Source: Bacteroidia bacterium
GTDB lineage: Bacteria > Bacteroidota > Bacteroidia > UKL13-3
Length of the DNA: 64,000 bases
Assembly: GCA_025454975.1 (NCBI GenBank)
Contig: JALONK010000006.1
Location: 1 to 64,000 of the forward strand
Direction of reading: 5' to 3'
The stretch's first letter is position 1. The number at the start of each line of letters is the position of its first letter. Of this stretch, positions 1 to 8,799 are shown one piece after another. The translations under genes and the position numbers were made by a program. The notes beneath the pieces were generated by a model. The model was not told the origin of the DNA. It made no database searches and worked only from the letters and a program-made list of their open reading frames with translations.

Positions 1-1224
1 TGGTCTAGGGAAAGTGATGATGCTTGTTGCTCTTAATTCGGGATAATTTCCGCCATAAGCAATCAAACGATCTCCTGTTGCCATTCTAAAAGAACGACCG
101 GGATTTTCAACCAATCGTTGTATAGGTGTAAAGCTGAAAAAAGGAGCATCTAAGGCAACGTCACTTGGGATTTCCAACACCATGAAAATTCGTCCTCCTT
201 TATTGAAAAAAGATGTTGCTGAGGTTTGAGCTGTTCCTAAGGATTGCGTAGGATTATCTGTTACCCAAACAATACGGTTGAAAAATTCTAAAGCTTTCGA
301 CGTTGTAAATGCATCAGCAGGGAATTCATCTAAGAAGCTAATTACAGTGTCAAACTGCGCAGTAGTGGTTCCCAAGGCTATTAACTGATTGGCATAAAAG
401 TTCGTTATGGTGTTTTTATTTCCGGTATAATCGTTAATAAGCAATAATCCGTTTTTAGGTTTACGCACCAAAATATTTGCATTAACCCAAGAAGAAGAAG
501 CTCCGGTTCTATCAATACTTCTAATATAAATTGTATTAATTGTATCGAACTTGGCACCATTTAATTTTTGATTGAAAGGAATGGTTTGAGCGTTTAAAAA
601 TAATTGGTAGGCACCCGTAAAAGTATTTCCTGTTTGTTCAGCAATAAAACTTGCTGCGGTTGTATTTGCCGGTAAATTAATCCTATTTAAAACAGTATCA
701 TTTAGGGCAATTTCAATTCTGCTTAAATCTGCTGCTCCATCTGCGTCTTTTGCCAACCAACTATATCGAAAAGCAGGGAATGAACTAAGCTTTTCTCCGC
801 TACTGAAATCGAAAGCAATTGTAGGAATTGAGTTTTTTACCGGATAAAATAATGAAGCCGGAGTTGGATCTGTTACATTCCTATTGTCAATTGCCCTAAC
901 CAAAATATTAATATCGGCTGTGTCGGCACCTACGGGTAAAGAGAGTAAAAAAACATCTTGTTGTTTGGTAGTAAATAGCCAAGTAGCACCATTATCAGTA
1001 CTTATTTCATAACCTTTGATAAATCCATCAAATGCTATACCCCACCAATTGGCAACTACAGTTGTTGTGTAGCGTGCGTCGCCTGTGCGATAAATACTAT
1101 CAACAACCATATAAGTTTCAGGTGGATTGATGGCGTCACGTTCGCCTTCAAATTCTTTTTTACAGCCCGCGAATAAAGCGGCACTTAAAAATACGATTAA
1201 GTAAATTAAATGTTTACTATACAT
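1..1224 (-). CDS. Cell-surface lipoprotein, C-terminus cut off by window edge
   Basis: An open frame of 408 codons runs from an ATG at 1224 leftwards off the window with no stop. The first 20 residues are a hydrophobic signal ending in a lipobox (LFAGC, Cys21), so the protein should be lipidated. Residues of about 35-80 resemble a fibronectin-III-like strand pattern (STDNGATW). Further on there is a stretch (LLLINDYTGN, later FFNRIVWVTDNP and GGRIFMV) that recalls the glutamine-amidotransferase-like fold found in some surface proteins. I do not recognise the family. It lies 43 bases downstream of ribH on the same strand and may be read through from it. It is in no way truncated inside the window. 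Confidence 0.8.
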   Translation of the reverse strand, partial: MYSKHLIYLIVFLSAALFAGCKKEFEGERDAINPPETYMVVDSIYRTGDARYTTTVVANWWGIAFDGFIKGYEISTDNGATWLFTTKQQDVFLLSLPVGADTADINILVRAIDNRNVTDPTPASLFYPVKNSIPTIAFDFSSGEKLSSFPAFRYSWLAKDADGAADLSRIEIALNDTVLNRINLPANTTAASFIAEQTGNTFTGAYQLFLNAQTIPFNQKLNGAKFDTINTIYIRSIDRTGASSSWVNANILVRKPKNGLLLINDYTGNKNTITNFYANQLIALGTTTAQFDTVISFLDEFPADAFTTSKALEFFNRIVWVTDNPTQSLGTAQTSATSFFNKGGRIFMVLEIPSDVALDAPFFSFTPIQRLVENPGRSFRMATGDRLIAYGGNYPELRATSIITFPRP

Positions 1225-1267
1225 ACCCTGCAAGTATACAACGAAATGATGTAATCAGAAAGTTAAG

Positions 1268-1762
1268 TTAATGGGTAACTTCTCTACGAAGTTTTAACAT
1301 TTTTAATGCGGTTTCAGCAGCTTCAATTCCTTTATTGCCATGTTTTCCTCCGGCTCTTTCTTGTGCTTGTTCCAAAGTATTGGTTGTTAATACTCCAAAA
1401 ACTATCGGCTTATTGTATTGTAATCCAACTTGTGTAATGCCATGGGCGCAAGCGTCACATATAAAGTCGAAATGTTTTGTTTCACCTTGTATTACACATC
1501 CTAAAGTAATAACAGCATCAATATGTTTGTTTTGGGCTAACCATTGAGCGCCTAAAGGTAATTCGAAACTTCCGGGAACTTCATGAATAATTATATTTTT
1601 TTCTTTAACACCCATATTTATAAGAAATTCAAATGCTCCTTGTTTAAGTGCACCCGTAATTGCTGTATTCCATTCAGATACGACTATGGCAATTTGAAGT
1701 TTTTTAAAATATGCATCAGGGGTTAACGTTGAGGCAGATAAGTTTTTGTACTGAGTTGACAT
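1268..1762 (-). CDS. ribH: 6,7-dimethyl-8-ribityllumazine synthase
   Basis: This enzyme condenses 5-amino-6-ribitylaminouracil with 3,4-dihydroxybutanone 4-phosphate, the penultimate step of riboflavin synthesis, and usually forms a 60-mer or pentamer in the cytosol. The 164-residue length fits the family. Visible motifs are the substrate-binding VSEWNTAITGAL near the N-terminus, EVPGSFELP, and GCVIQGETKHFDF with the catalytic His. A longer frame reaches 1819, but I chose the ATG at 1762 because residues before it are not family-like and a -7-like box (1767-1774) ends only 4 bases upstream, predicting a leaderless mRNA. No other riboflavin gene is in the window. Confidence 0.95.
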   Translation of the reverse strand: MSTQYKNLSASTLTPDAYFKKLQIAIVVSEWNTAITGALKQGAFEFLINMGVKEKNIIIHEVPGSFELPLGAQWLAQNKHIDAVITLGCVIQGETKHFDFICDACAHGITQVGLQYNKPIVFGVLTTNTLEQAQERAGGKHGNKGIEAAETALKMLKLRREVTH

Positions 1763-1766
1763 GATA

Positions 1767-1774
1767 CGAAAGTA
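1767..1774 (-). promoter_or_regulatory. -7-like box TACTTTCG of ribH
   Basis: On the minus strand this reads TACTTTCG, one base off the Bacteroidota TAnnTTTG element, and ends 4 bases before the chosen ribH ATG. No clear TTG -33 element was found at the right distance. Confidence 0.45.
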
Positions 1775-1828
1775 CAACAAATATTGAAATAGGAATGAAC
1801 CTGAAGGTTGAATAGACAAGAATTTGCA

Positions 1829-1863
1829 TAAAAAAAGAGGCCGCCCTTTCAGAACAGCCTCTT
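1829..1863 (-). terminator. Rho-independent terminator of the TPR gene
   Basis: On the minus strand AAGAGGC (1857-1863) pairs with GCCTCTT (1835-1841) and is followed by a run of T. It sits 17 bases after the stop of the TPR membrane protein and before ribH, separating the two transcripts. Confidence 0.75.
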
Positions 1864-1879
1864 CGTTTATTATAGTTAA

Positions 1880-2578
1880 TTATTTACCTTCTTTCAGTGA
1901 TGTTACACGAGCGATATACTTTTCAATATCACTGTTTTCTTGTGCTTCAGGGTAATCATTTTTAATCACAGTATACGCTGATAACGCATCATCGTAGTTT
2001 TTTAATTCTTCGTAAGCAATACCTGCTTTTTTATAAAATACAGGTGCGGTAAGTTTATTTTTATTCATTCTGGCAGCCTTCATGTATAAGCCGGCGCCTT
2101 TTTCAATATCTCCCGACTCAACATAGGCATCACCCAATAAACCGGTTGCTAACGGGCCAACTAAATCGTTATTGGTGCTAAAACCTTCAAGCATTTCAAT
2201 AGCTGCTGCAAAGTTACCGGTGCGTAGGTTACAGATACCTGCATAATAATGTGCAAGGTTACCTGCTTTTGTACTGCCATACTCATCAGCAATGGCCTCA
2301 AAACCTTTTATTCCTTTTTTCTCATCACCTTTAAGTGCAAGTGCAAACGAATCTTTTTCAAATAATTGTTGGGCTTTAAAAATTTCATTTTGCGCTTCAA
2401 ATTCCAGAGGTTCGAAATAAAACTTTTTTACTCCGATGTATCCTCCTACCACTGCGATAATGGTGATAAGAATAATATTAATGTTCTTTTTGTTCTTTTG
2501 GTAAAAATCTTCCACTTTATGGGTGGTATTCGCTAACGCTGCATCTAAATCAAGGTTATCGTTTTTTTGTTCTGTCAT
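1880..2578 (-). CDS. Membrane-anchored TPR protein (YfgM-like)
   Basis: The 232-residue protein has a charged cytoplasmic N-terminus, one membrane segment at about residues 32-50 (NIILITIIAVVGGYIGV) and a periplasmic helical repeat domain. Repeats are visible as AHYYAGICNLRTGNFAAAIE, ATGLLGDAYVESGDIEKGA and VFYKKAGIAYEELKNYDDAL. The layout matches YfgM/tetratricopeptide-domain-2 proteins, which in Enterobacteria help hand secreted proteins to periplasmic chaperones. Whether it does that here is inference. It is 48 bases downstream of pdhA on the same strand but has its own terminator at 1829-1863. Confidence 0.8.
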   Translation of the reverse strand: MTEQKNDNLDLDAALANTTHKVEDFYQKNKKNINIILITIIAVVGGYIGVKKFYFEPLEFEAQNEIFKAQQLFEKDSFALALKGDEKKGIKGFEAIADEYGSTKAGNLAHYYAGICNLRTGNFAAAIEMLEGFSTNNDLVGPLATGLLGDAYVESGDIEKGAGLYMKAARMNKNKLTAPVFYKKAGIAYEELKNYDDALSAYTVIKNDYPEAQENSDIEKYIARVTSLKEGK

Positions 2579-2626
2579 ATCAAATTGTATTGTAACTATT
2601 TAAATTAAGGGCACAAGTATACTAAA

Positions 2627-3622
2627 TTATTCTCTTATGAAAGGATAATCCTGTTGAACATAAATATCTTCCCATAATGCTTCCGGTTCAGGCCAAGGAG
2701 ATTCTTCGGAAAACGTAACTGCATCATTCACAATCTCTTCTATTTTTGCCTCTATTTCTTCAAACCATGCTTCTGTTGCGTATTTCTTTTCAATCATCGT
2801 CGCCTTTACACGTTCGATAGGGTCTTTCTTTTTATATTCTTCAACCTCCTCCTTCGTTCTATACTTTGCAGGATCGCTCATTGAATGTCCACGATAACGG
2901 TAAGTTCTGATTTCAAGTAAGGTAGGGCCATCGCCTTTTCTGGCACGTTCAACCGCTTCTGCCATTGCTTCATGAACAGTTTCCGGCTGCATCCCATCAA
3001 CAGGCACACTAGGCATATCATAAGCGGCACCAATTTTATATATATCTAATACATTGGTTGTTCTTTCAACAGAAGTTCCCATTGCATAACCATTATTTTC
3101 CACCACAAATATTACCGGCAGTTTCCAAATCATGGCCATGTTAAAAGTTTCATGCAAAGCGCCTTGCCTTACAGCACCATCTCCCATACTACAAACAGTA
3201 ACTTGATCACCGCCACGATATTGATCTGCAAGCGCAATACCTGCACCTAATGGAATTTGACCGCCAACTATTCCGTGACCTCCAAAGAAATTATGCTCCT
3301 TGCTAAACATGTGCATACTTCCACCTTTACCTTTACTGCATCCCGTCGCTTTCCCATAAAGTTCAGCCATTACTTCTCGTGATGGTATACCCAATGCAAT
3401 TGCATGAGCATGGTCGCGATAAGCAGTAATATGCCTGTCATCCTTACGCGTTGCACTTACAGTTCCGGCTACCACAGCTTCTTGTCCGATATACAGGTGA
3501 CAAAAACCTTTAATTTTTTGTTGACCGTATAATTGAGCAGCCTTTTCTTCAAATCTGCGCATAAGCAACATTTGCTCATACCAGTTTGCATAGGTTTCTT
3601 TAGTAAATTTCGATTTTCCCAT
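2627..3622 (-). CDS. pdhA: Pyruvate dehydrogenase E1 component, alpha subunit
   Basis: This is the thiamine-diphosphate-binding half of the E1 heterotetramer that decarboxylates pyruvate and passes the acetyl group to lipoyl-E2. At 331 residues it has the normal length. The thiamine diphosphate motif begins GDGAVRQGALHE and closes with VVENN, and the regulatory-loop region YRYRGHSMSDPAKYR is intact. The beta subunit is not next to it: recF lies divergently upstream and a TPR gene downstream, so pdhB must be elsewhere, as is common in this phylum. A good promoter lies at 3642-3670. Confidence 0.95.
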   Translation of the reverse strand: MGKSKFTKETYANWYEQMLLMRRFEEKAAQLYGQQKIKGFCHLYIGQEAVVAGTVSATRKDDRHITAYRDHAHAIALGIPSREVMAELYGKATGCSKGKGGSMHMFSKEHNFFGGHGIVGGQIPLGAGIALADQYRGGDQVTVCSMGDGAVRQGALHETFNMAMIWKLPVIFVVENNGYAMGTSVERTTNVLDIYKIGAAYDMPSVPVDGMQPETVHEAMAEAVERARKGDGPTLLEIRTYRYRGHSMSDPAKYRTKEEVEEYKKKDPIERVKATMIEKKYATEAWFEEIEAKIEEIVNDAVTFSEESPWPEPEALWEDIYVQQDYPFIRE

Positions 3623-3641
3623 TTTGACTTTCGAAGAACTG

Positions 3642-3670
3642 CAAAACTAATAAAATTATGCATTGTGCAA
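3642..3670 (-). promoter_or_regulatory. pdhA promoter (TTG-N18-TAGTTTTG)
   Basis: On the minus strand TTG (3668-3670) is followed after 18 bases by TAGTTTTG (3642-3649), a full match to the Bacteroidota -33/-7 promoter. The predicted leader before the ATG at 3622 is about 15 bases. Confidence 0.7.
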
Positions 3671-3733
3671 AGTAGATAGATGATTTACCGAAGGATAAAC
3701 TCATTCTTGTTGATTATCAGTGCTTAGTATATT

Positions 3734-3765
3734 TTGGTGTAACCGGTCATTTCCTATTATCTTTG
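3734..3765 (+). promoter_or_regulatory. recF promoter (TTG-N21-TATCTTTG)
   Basis: TTG (3734-3736) and TATCTTTG (3758-3765) are 21 bases apart. The -7 box ends 6 bases before the ATG at 3772, so the transcript would have almost no leader. This box overlaps the possible TTG start at 3763, which argues against that start. Confidence 0.7.
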
Positions 3766-3771
3766 CCCTTC

Positions 3772-4878
3772 ATGCTTAACATAAAGCACATCAAACTCAT
3801 TCAATTTAAAAACTATCACAATAGTTCAATCCGGTTTTCGCCGAGCATCAACTGTTTTACAGGTAAAAATGGCTCGGGGAAAACCAATTTATTAGATGCA
3901 CTTTATTATTTATCATTTACAAAAAGTTTCTTTAATCCATCCGACAGTCAACATGTACTGCATGGTGAACAATTTTTTTCTATACAGGCGGCATACGAAA
4001 AAAATAACCTGGATGAACAGGTTTTATTATCATTTTATCAAGGAAAAAAAACGATTAAGTTAAATAATAATGAGGTTAAAAAGTTTAGTGATCATATTGG
4101 TTACTTCCCTTTGGTAATGATTACCCCAAATGATATTTTTTTATTACACGAAGGCAGTGAAGAGCGACGTAAATTTTTAGATGGGTTAATTGCTCAAACC
4201 GATAAAGTATACCTACAATATTTAATCCAATATAATAGGGTAGTTGAACAACGAAATAAACAGTTGAAATTATATGCAGAAGGTGCAATATTCGATGATG
4301 TACTGATGGAGGCCTATCACCAAAAGTTAGGAGAACTCGGTCAATATATATACAAAACACGTAAAAGTTTTTTATCAGATTTTTTAACCCTGGTTAATCA
4401 ATACTATGCTACACTTTCTCAATCTGCCGAAACCATAAGTGTAACCTACAAGAGCGATTTACATGATGCCGATTTATTCTCGCTATTAAGAGATTCTTTA
4501 AGAACAGATGCAGCTTCGCAACGAACTACAAAGGGTATTCATAAAGATGATTTGGAGTTTTATATTGAAAATCGAATGATCAAAAAATTTGGTTCTCAAG
4601 GACAACAAAAGTCGTTTATTATTGCATTAAAATTAGCTCAGTATACTTATTTAAAACAAGCAACCGGAATAAAACCGCTCTTGTTATTAGATGATATTTT
4701 TGAAAAGCTTGATGAGTATCGGTTACGAACCTTAATGCACATGATTGCAGAGGAAACGTTCGGACAGTTATTTATAACTGATACGCATGCTGAACGTGTA
4801 AAAACTGTTTTTGATACCATCAAACATGTGCCGGTAAAATATTTTGAAGTGAATAACGGAGAAATTATCGAAATTTGA
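3772..4878 (+). CDS. recF: DNA replication and repair protein RecF
   Basis: RecF is an SMC-like ATPase that loads RecA with RecO and RecR at single-strand gaps. The N-terminus has LIQFKNYHNS and the Walker A loop GKNGSGKTNLLDALYYL. The ABC-type signature region FGSQGQQKSFIIALKLAQ and Walker B (LLLLDDIFEKLDEYR) are near the C-terminus, all in the expected order. With the ATG at 3772 it is 368 residues, the usual length. The next gene, a DciA-like DUF721 protein, starts 3 bases after the stop, so the two are surely cotranscribed. dnaA and dnaN are not adjacent here. Confidence 0.95.
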   Translation: MLNIKHIKLIQFKNYHNSSIRFSPSINCFTGKNGSGKTNLLDALYYLSFTKSFFNPSDSQHVLHGEQFFSIQAAYEKNNLDEQVLLSFYQGKKTIKLNNNEVKKFSDHIGYFPLVMITPNDIFLLHEGSEERRKFLDGLIAQTDKVYLQYLIQYNRVVEQRNKQLKLYAEGAIFDDVLMEAYHQKLGELGQYIYKTRKSFLSDFLTLVNQYYATLSQSAETISVTYKSDLHDADLFSLLRDSLRTDAASQRTTKGIHKDDLEFYIENRMIKKFGSQGQQKSFIIALKLAQYTYLKQATGIKPLLLLDDIFEKLDEYRLRTLMHMIAEETFGQLFITDTHAERVKTVFDTIKHVPVKYFEVNNGEIIEI

Positions 4879-4881
4879 TAA

Positions 4882-5178
4882 GTGAAGAAAAGAAAAGATA
4901 ACGAACAAACGTTGAAAGATGCAATTGCTGATTTTTTAAAAGTTGAAAAATTAGATACCAAGCTTGCAGAAGTTAAGATTATCAATCAATGGGAAAATTT
5001 GGTTGGTAAGCTAATTGCCTCGCAAACAGAAAAGATATTCTTCCACCAAGGTAAGTTGTTTTTGCATATTACTTCACCACCTTTGAAGGCTGAACTCAAT
5101 TATCAACGATTTAAAATTGTAGAGTTGGTAAATAAAGAAGCCAGAGTTGAATTGATTAAAGATGTAGTTATTCGTTAA
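4882..5178 (+). CDS. DUF721 / DciA-like protein
   Basis: The 98-residue protein starts with GTG 3 bases after recF. It carries the DUF721 core: IINQWENLVGKLIASQT, then a strand pair (KIFFHQGKLFLHITSPPLKAEL) and a C-terminal helix ending IKDVVIR. DUF721 members include DciA, the ancestral loader or partner of the replicative helicase DnaB in bacteria that lack DnaC or DnaI. The pairing with recF fits a replication role. Its stop overlaps the stop of the convergent DUF4175 gene by 4 bases. A role in helicase loading is inferred from the family and has not been shown for this short form. Confidence 0.75.
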   Translation: MKKRKDNEQTLKDAIADFLKVEKLDTKLAEVKIINQWENLVGKLIASQTEKIFFHQGKLFLHITSPPLKAELNYQRFKIVELVNKEARVELIKDVVIR

Positions 5179-8100
5179 CGAAGGCGATTAAAATATTGCT
5201 TTGTTTTGTCTTTATAGTATGGCTGCATATCAGCAGGAATTGTTTCCAGCAACTCATTTTCTTTTTGTTTTTGACGTTGATAAAGATCGAATGCCGGGGG
5301 GCTAGGTTTATTTTTATCTTTAGCTTGTTCAGCTTCTCTTTTTTCCTCTTGTTCTTGTTTGCGCTCGGCTTTTTCGCTCTCTAACAAACGAGTCATTATT
5401 TCTTGCTGACGCATGAGCATTTCGGTGGTGAGTTGCTTATTAAATAATTCTTTTTCTGTTTGCTCCATCATTCGCTTCATTTCTTCTAACATTTTCGCGC
5501 CGCCAACACCTTCTTTTTGTTTTGCATCCATTTGTTGCATCATTTTTTGTAATTGCTGTCGTATGGCCATTTGTTGAGCAGCCATCCTAGCAAAACCTTC
5601 GCTACTCATATTAGGTTGATTTCCCCCTTGTTGTTGACCGCCTGGTTTCTGCCCTTTTCCATCATTAGGTTTTCCTTCTTCTCCTTTTTTATTTAATCCT
5701 TCACGAAGTTGCTTATTCAACTCTTCCTGCATTTTTTTCAGTTGACTCATGCTTAGAGGCTTGCTTTTAGCTCCTTGCCCCGGCTTAGGTTTGCCTTTTC
5801 CTTTACCCGACTTCTGTTGTTTAGCCTGTTGGTTTTCTTGTTGCATTTGGTTTAACACTTCACTTAACATCACTGCAAGGTTATTGGCATGTGTCATGGC
5901 GTATTGCTGACGTATTCGAATATCAGCAAAGTTGCGTAAGTTAAATCCTTGAACACTGCGATCGAGATTATCGTTTAGTTTAGTAACCTCTCGGTTAATA
6001 AACGAACGTATTTGTGGCACGCGTTTACTAAGAGCCAATAAGCTATCCTCAATAATTTTTGCGTTATCACGTGTTACTTTTTGTTGTTTGGCTAAATCAA
6101 CATATTGCGGATTGTAGCCAACAATGGTTTTCATTGCATCAATTAAGGTCTCTTGGTCTTTACTTAATTGAATTGTATTTTCTAATATTTCTCTTAATGC
6201 AGCAGCGTCTTCCTCTTGTTGTTCCTGTTCTTCTTGTTCTTGCTTTTCTTCCATTTTCTTGGCCATCTGCTCCATTTTTTCAGCCGCTTTCTGTTGGTTT
6301 TGTGAAGCCTTCTTTAAATCTTTTTTATTCAGTTGTTCCTTTGCTTGTTCTTGATTTTCGGATATTTCTTTTTGTTCTTCTTTGGTGTTCTCTAATTCCT
6401 TTGGTTCTTCTAGTTCACTATTTTGTTTTTCAATTTCTTTTAATTGGTCTTGTAAGTCTTTAAACTCCTTGTCTAATTTTTGTTGTTGTTGTTTTAGTTG
6501 CTCGGTAGCTTGTTGTTTTTGTTCATTATTTAAGCCTTTTTGTTGTTCAAGTTGTTTAGTTTGTTCAGCTAATTTTTCTTGTTCCTCAGCCAGCTTTTTT
6601 AAATTATTGGTTGTTTCAGTTAACTTTTTGTCTATCTCAAGTTGTTTAAATTGTTCAAGCATCCTATCCAGTTCTTTTTCAACATCCTTGTTGTTTAACT
6701 GCATTTTGTCCATCTCTTGTTTTAGCAAATCTTTGTTTTGTTGTTGCTGCAATAGCTTTTCCATATCCTTCAACAGCTTTTTCATTTCATCATTCAACAG
6801 CTCGTCAAACAGTTTTTCTAATTCTTTTTGTTTTTCTAACAGTTGAGGGTCAGGAGCCTTAAACTCCTCTTCTTTACGGTTGATTTGTTGGTTTTGTTTT
6901 TTAAGCTCTTCGAGTTGTTTCACCAAATCCTTCTGACGTTTCAAAATGTCTTCCGCTTTCTTTTTCTCTTCCCATGTCAACTCGCGCTTTTCAGTCATCT
7001 TCAACTGTAAATCTTTTAATTCTTTTTGAAGTTTTTTACTCTCTCTCATGGCTTGTTCCATCTCGGCTTTTAAAGATTTACCCGCTGCGTCTATATCATT
7101 TCGCATTTCTTTTTCACTCGGAGCTTTAAAAGTAAATGTTCTGCTTTTAGATGATTTAACCCCCTGCACACCATCATTGTCCCAAACTTCAAAATAGTAT
7201 TCTAATTCATCTGCCGGACCTATGCCCGCGTCGTTTAGGTTGAACTCGTAATAAAATCGCTGATTTTTTTCTCCCTTGACAATTGCAATGGGTTTCATTT
7301 GTACGCCTAATTGCTTCTTATTGGCATCATCTGATTTAATAAAACGATAAGCAAAAACTAATTTGGTTAGTCCATAATCGTCATTTGCATCACCCATGAA
7401 AAATAATTGTTTACCGCTAATTGAATCCGCTTTTGCATCAACTGCAATTTGAGGGTAAGCATCGGGAATTACCTCTAACGTATATGCTAAGCTATCAGCA
7501 GTACCAAATGTTTTATTTTTATTTTGTATCCAAACCTGTGCTGATTTCAACATGGTTTTTTTAAAGGTGAAGGTGTAATCATCTATTGGTTTGGCCAACA
7601 TCTTTTCTTTACCGAAGCCTAATATAATTTCATCTGTATTTTTAGTTTTAAATTCCCAAATTAGTTGGGTTCCGGCCGGAATTGAAAGGTCGCCCGGATT
7701 TTCCAAACTTTCACTTTTTTTACCAATGTAAGCTGGATATTGAAGTTTAAGTGTGTAATATACTAACGAAGGTTTTGCAATACTTTTTAACAGATACTCA
7801 GATGAACTGAAACCTGCAGCTTCAAAGTAGAAGGCTGTATTTTTATTGACATTTCTAATGGTATAGGTGAAAGTTGTTTTATCGTCTTTAACCATTAAAA
7901 ATCTTGCTCCGTCAATAACTATATATACTTCATCGGGTATGGTATTTCCCTTGAGTTTAACTTCAACCTCGAAGTCGCTGAACTGTGGTGTTTCTAAAAC
8001 CTGTTGTGTTAAATTAAAAGAAAATGGAGCCGGAACTGCATAATGAACATTATAATGAGTTAGTCGTTCACTTCCATTTTTAATAATAGCAGGATTTAGC

Positions 8101-8615
8101 ACATAAATAAATATATATATAGAAATAGGTATAAGAATTAACGGAAGTTTTTTTAACGTAGCATCTAAATTTACGGCATCAGTAAAAGGGATAGGTTTAA
8201 ATTGTTCAACACGTTGTTTGATTGCTGCCTCAACCAAATCGCTTGCTTGCACCTGATTAAGGTTACCTAATTGTAATGTATTTAATAGTTTATCATTTAC
8301 ATCAGGAAAATATTTACCGATATATTCCGACGCTTGTTCATATGACATTGTTTTGCCCAACTTGTACATGTTGGCTAAAGGAATTATCATATAGTATACT
8401 AAACAATATATGCAAAAGGCAAGCATACTATAAAACAAAACAATGCGCGTAGGTTTACCAAAGTGCCCAAAGTACTCTAACACCACAGCGATTAAAAAGA
8501 TAAGTAAGGTGGCAATAAAGGCGACTAACATTCCTCGTAGCACTTTATTTTTGTAGTACTTACGCATAAATGCTTCTAATTTATCGATGATAATTTTAAG
8601 TTCTGTTCCTTGCAT
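5175..8615 (-). CDS. DUF4175-family giant membrane protein with long coiled coil
   Basis: This 1146-residue protein matches the Bacteroidota DUF4175 type. It has two membrane helices at about residues 25-80 and a third near 155-175, then a beta-rich extracytoplasmic part (about 180-500). A very long Gln/Lys/Glu coiled coil runs over about 510-860, followed by a Gln/Gly/Lys-rich tail with GKGKGKPKPGQGAKSK and KPGGQQQGG. Its function is unknown to me; in this phylum it is usually a single-copy gene. The coiled-coil DNA is so skewed that long false frames appear on the other strand. A -7 box TATTTTCG lies at 8629-8636. Its 3' end overlaps the DUF721 gene by 4 bases. Confidence 0.85.
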   Translation of the reverse strand: MQGTELKIIIDKLEAFMRKYYKNKVLRGMLVAFIATLLIFLIAVVLEYFGHFGKPTRIVLFYSMLAFCIYCLVYYMIIPLANMYKLGKTMSYEQASEYIGKYFPDVNDKLLNTLQLGNLNQVQASDLVEAAIKQRVEQFKPIPFTDAVNLDATLKKLPLILIPISIYIFIYVLNPAIIKNGSERLTHYNVHYAVPAPFSFNLTQQVLETPQFSDFEVEVKLKGNTIPDEVYIVIDGARFLMVKDDKTTFTYTIRNVNKNTAFYFEAAGFSSSEYLLKSIAKPSLVYYTLKLQYPAYIGKKSESLENPGDLSIPAGTQLIWEFKTKNTDEIILGFGKEKMLAKPIDDYTFTFKKTMLKSAQVWIQNKNKTFGTADSLAYTLEVIPDAYPQIAVDAKADSISGKQLFFMGDANDDYGLTKLVFAYRFIKSDDANKKQLGVQMKPIAIVKGEKNQRFYYEFNLNDAGIGPADELEYYFEVWDNDGVQGVKSSKSRTFTFKAPSEKEMRNDIDAAGKSLKAEMEQAMRESKKLQKELKDLQLKMTEKRELTWEEKKKAEDILKRQKDLVKQLEELKKQNQQINRKEEEFKAPDPQLLEKQKELEKLFDELLNDEMKKLLKDMEKLLQQQQNKDLLKQEMDKMQLNNKDVEKELDRMLEQFKQLEIDKKLTETTNNLKKLAEEQEKLAEQTKQLEQQKGLNNEQKQQATEQLKQQQQKLDKEFKDLQDQLKEIEKQNSELEEPKELENTKEEQKEISENQEQAKEQLNKKDLKKASQNQQKAAEKMEQMAKKMEEKQEQEEQEQQEEDAAALREILENTIQLSKDQETLIDAMKTIVGYNPQYVDLAKQQKVTRDNAKIIEDSLLALSKRVPQIRSFINREVTKLNDNLDRSVQGFNLRNFADIRIRQQYAMTHANNLAVMLSEVLNQMQQENQQAKQQKSGKGKGKPKPGQGAKSKPLSMSQLKKMQEELNKQLREGLNKKGEEGKPNDGKGQKPGGQQQGGNQPNMSSEGFARMAAQQMAIRQQLQKMMQQMDAKQKEGVGGAKMLEEMKRMMEQTEKELFNKQLTTEMLMRQQEIMTRLLESEKAERKQEQEEKREAEQAKDKNKPSPPAFDLYQRQKQKENELLETIPADMQPYYKDKTKQYFNRLR

Positions 8616-8628
8616 ATTTGCTAATGTG

Positions 8629-8636
8629 CGAAAATA
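8629..8636 (-). promoter_or_regulatory. -7-like box TATTTTCG of the DUF4175 gene
   Basis: It reads TATTTTCG on the minus strand and ends 13 bases before the ATG at 8615. It is one of several TTCG variants of the TAnnTTTG element in this window. Confidence 0.45.
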
Positions 8637-8732
8637 AACATTTCCGCAGTTGTTAATGCAATAACGAAATTCCGTAAAAAAGATTTTACCCTATTGCTTG
8701 ACCAACTGCAAATTAAGAAAGCGCACCACTAA

Positions 8733-8764
8733 TTTGGCATTTTAACAATGAACCTTTAATTTCG
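8733..8764 (+). promoter_or_regulatory. Promoter of the thioredoxin-fold gene (TTTG-N20-TAATTTCG)
   Basis: TTTG at 8733-8736 is followed after 20 bases by TAATTTCG at 8757-8764, 35 bases before the ATG at 8800. It faces the DUF4175 promoter in the divergent spacer. Confidence 0.55.
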
Positions 8765-8799
8765 GAACGATTGTTGAAGTTATAAAACAAAAATATAGT

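Noticed and set aside
1335..1547. 70-codon plus frame inside ribH
   Set aside because: It lies wholly within the well-supported lumazine synthase gene and has no family features.
6059..6846. Cys/Ser/Phe-rich plus-strand frames of 134-154 codons
   Set aside because: They are the complement of the Gln/Lys/Glu coiled coil of the DUF4175 protein; composition alone keeps them open.
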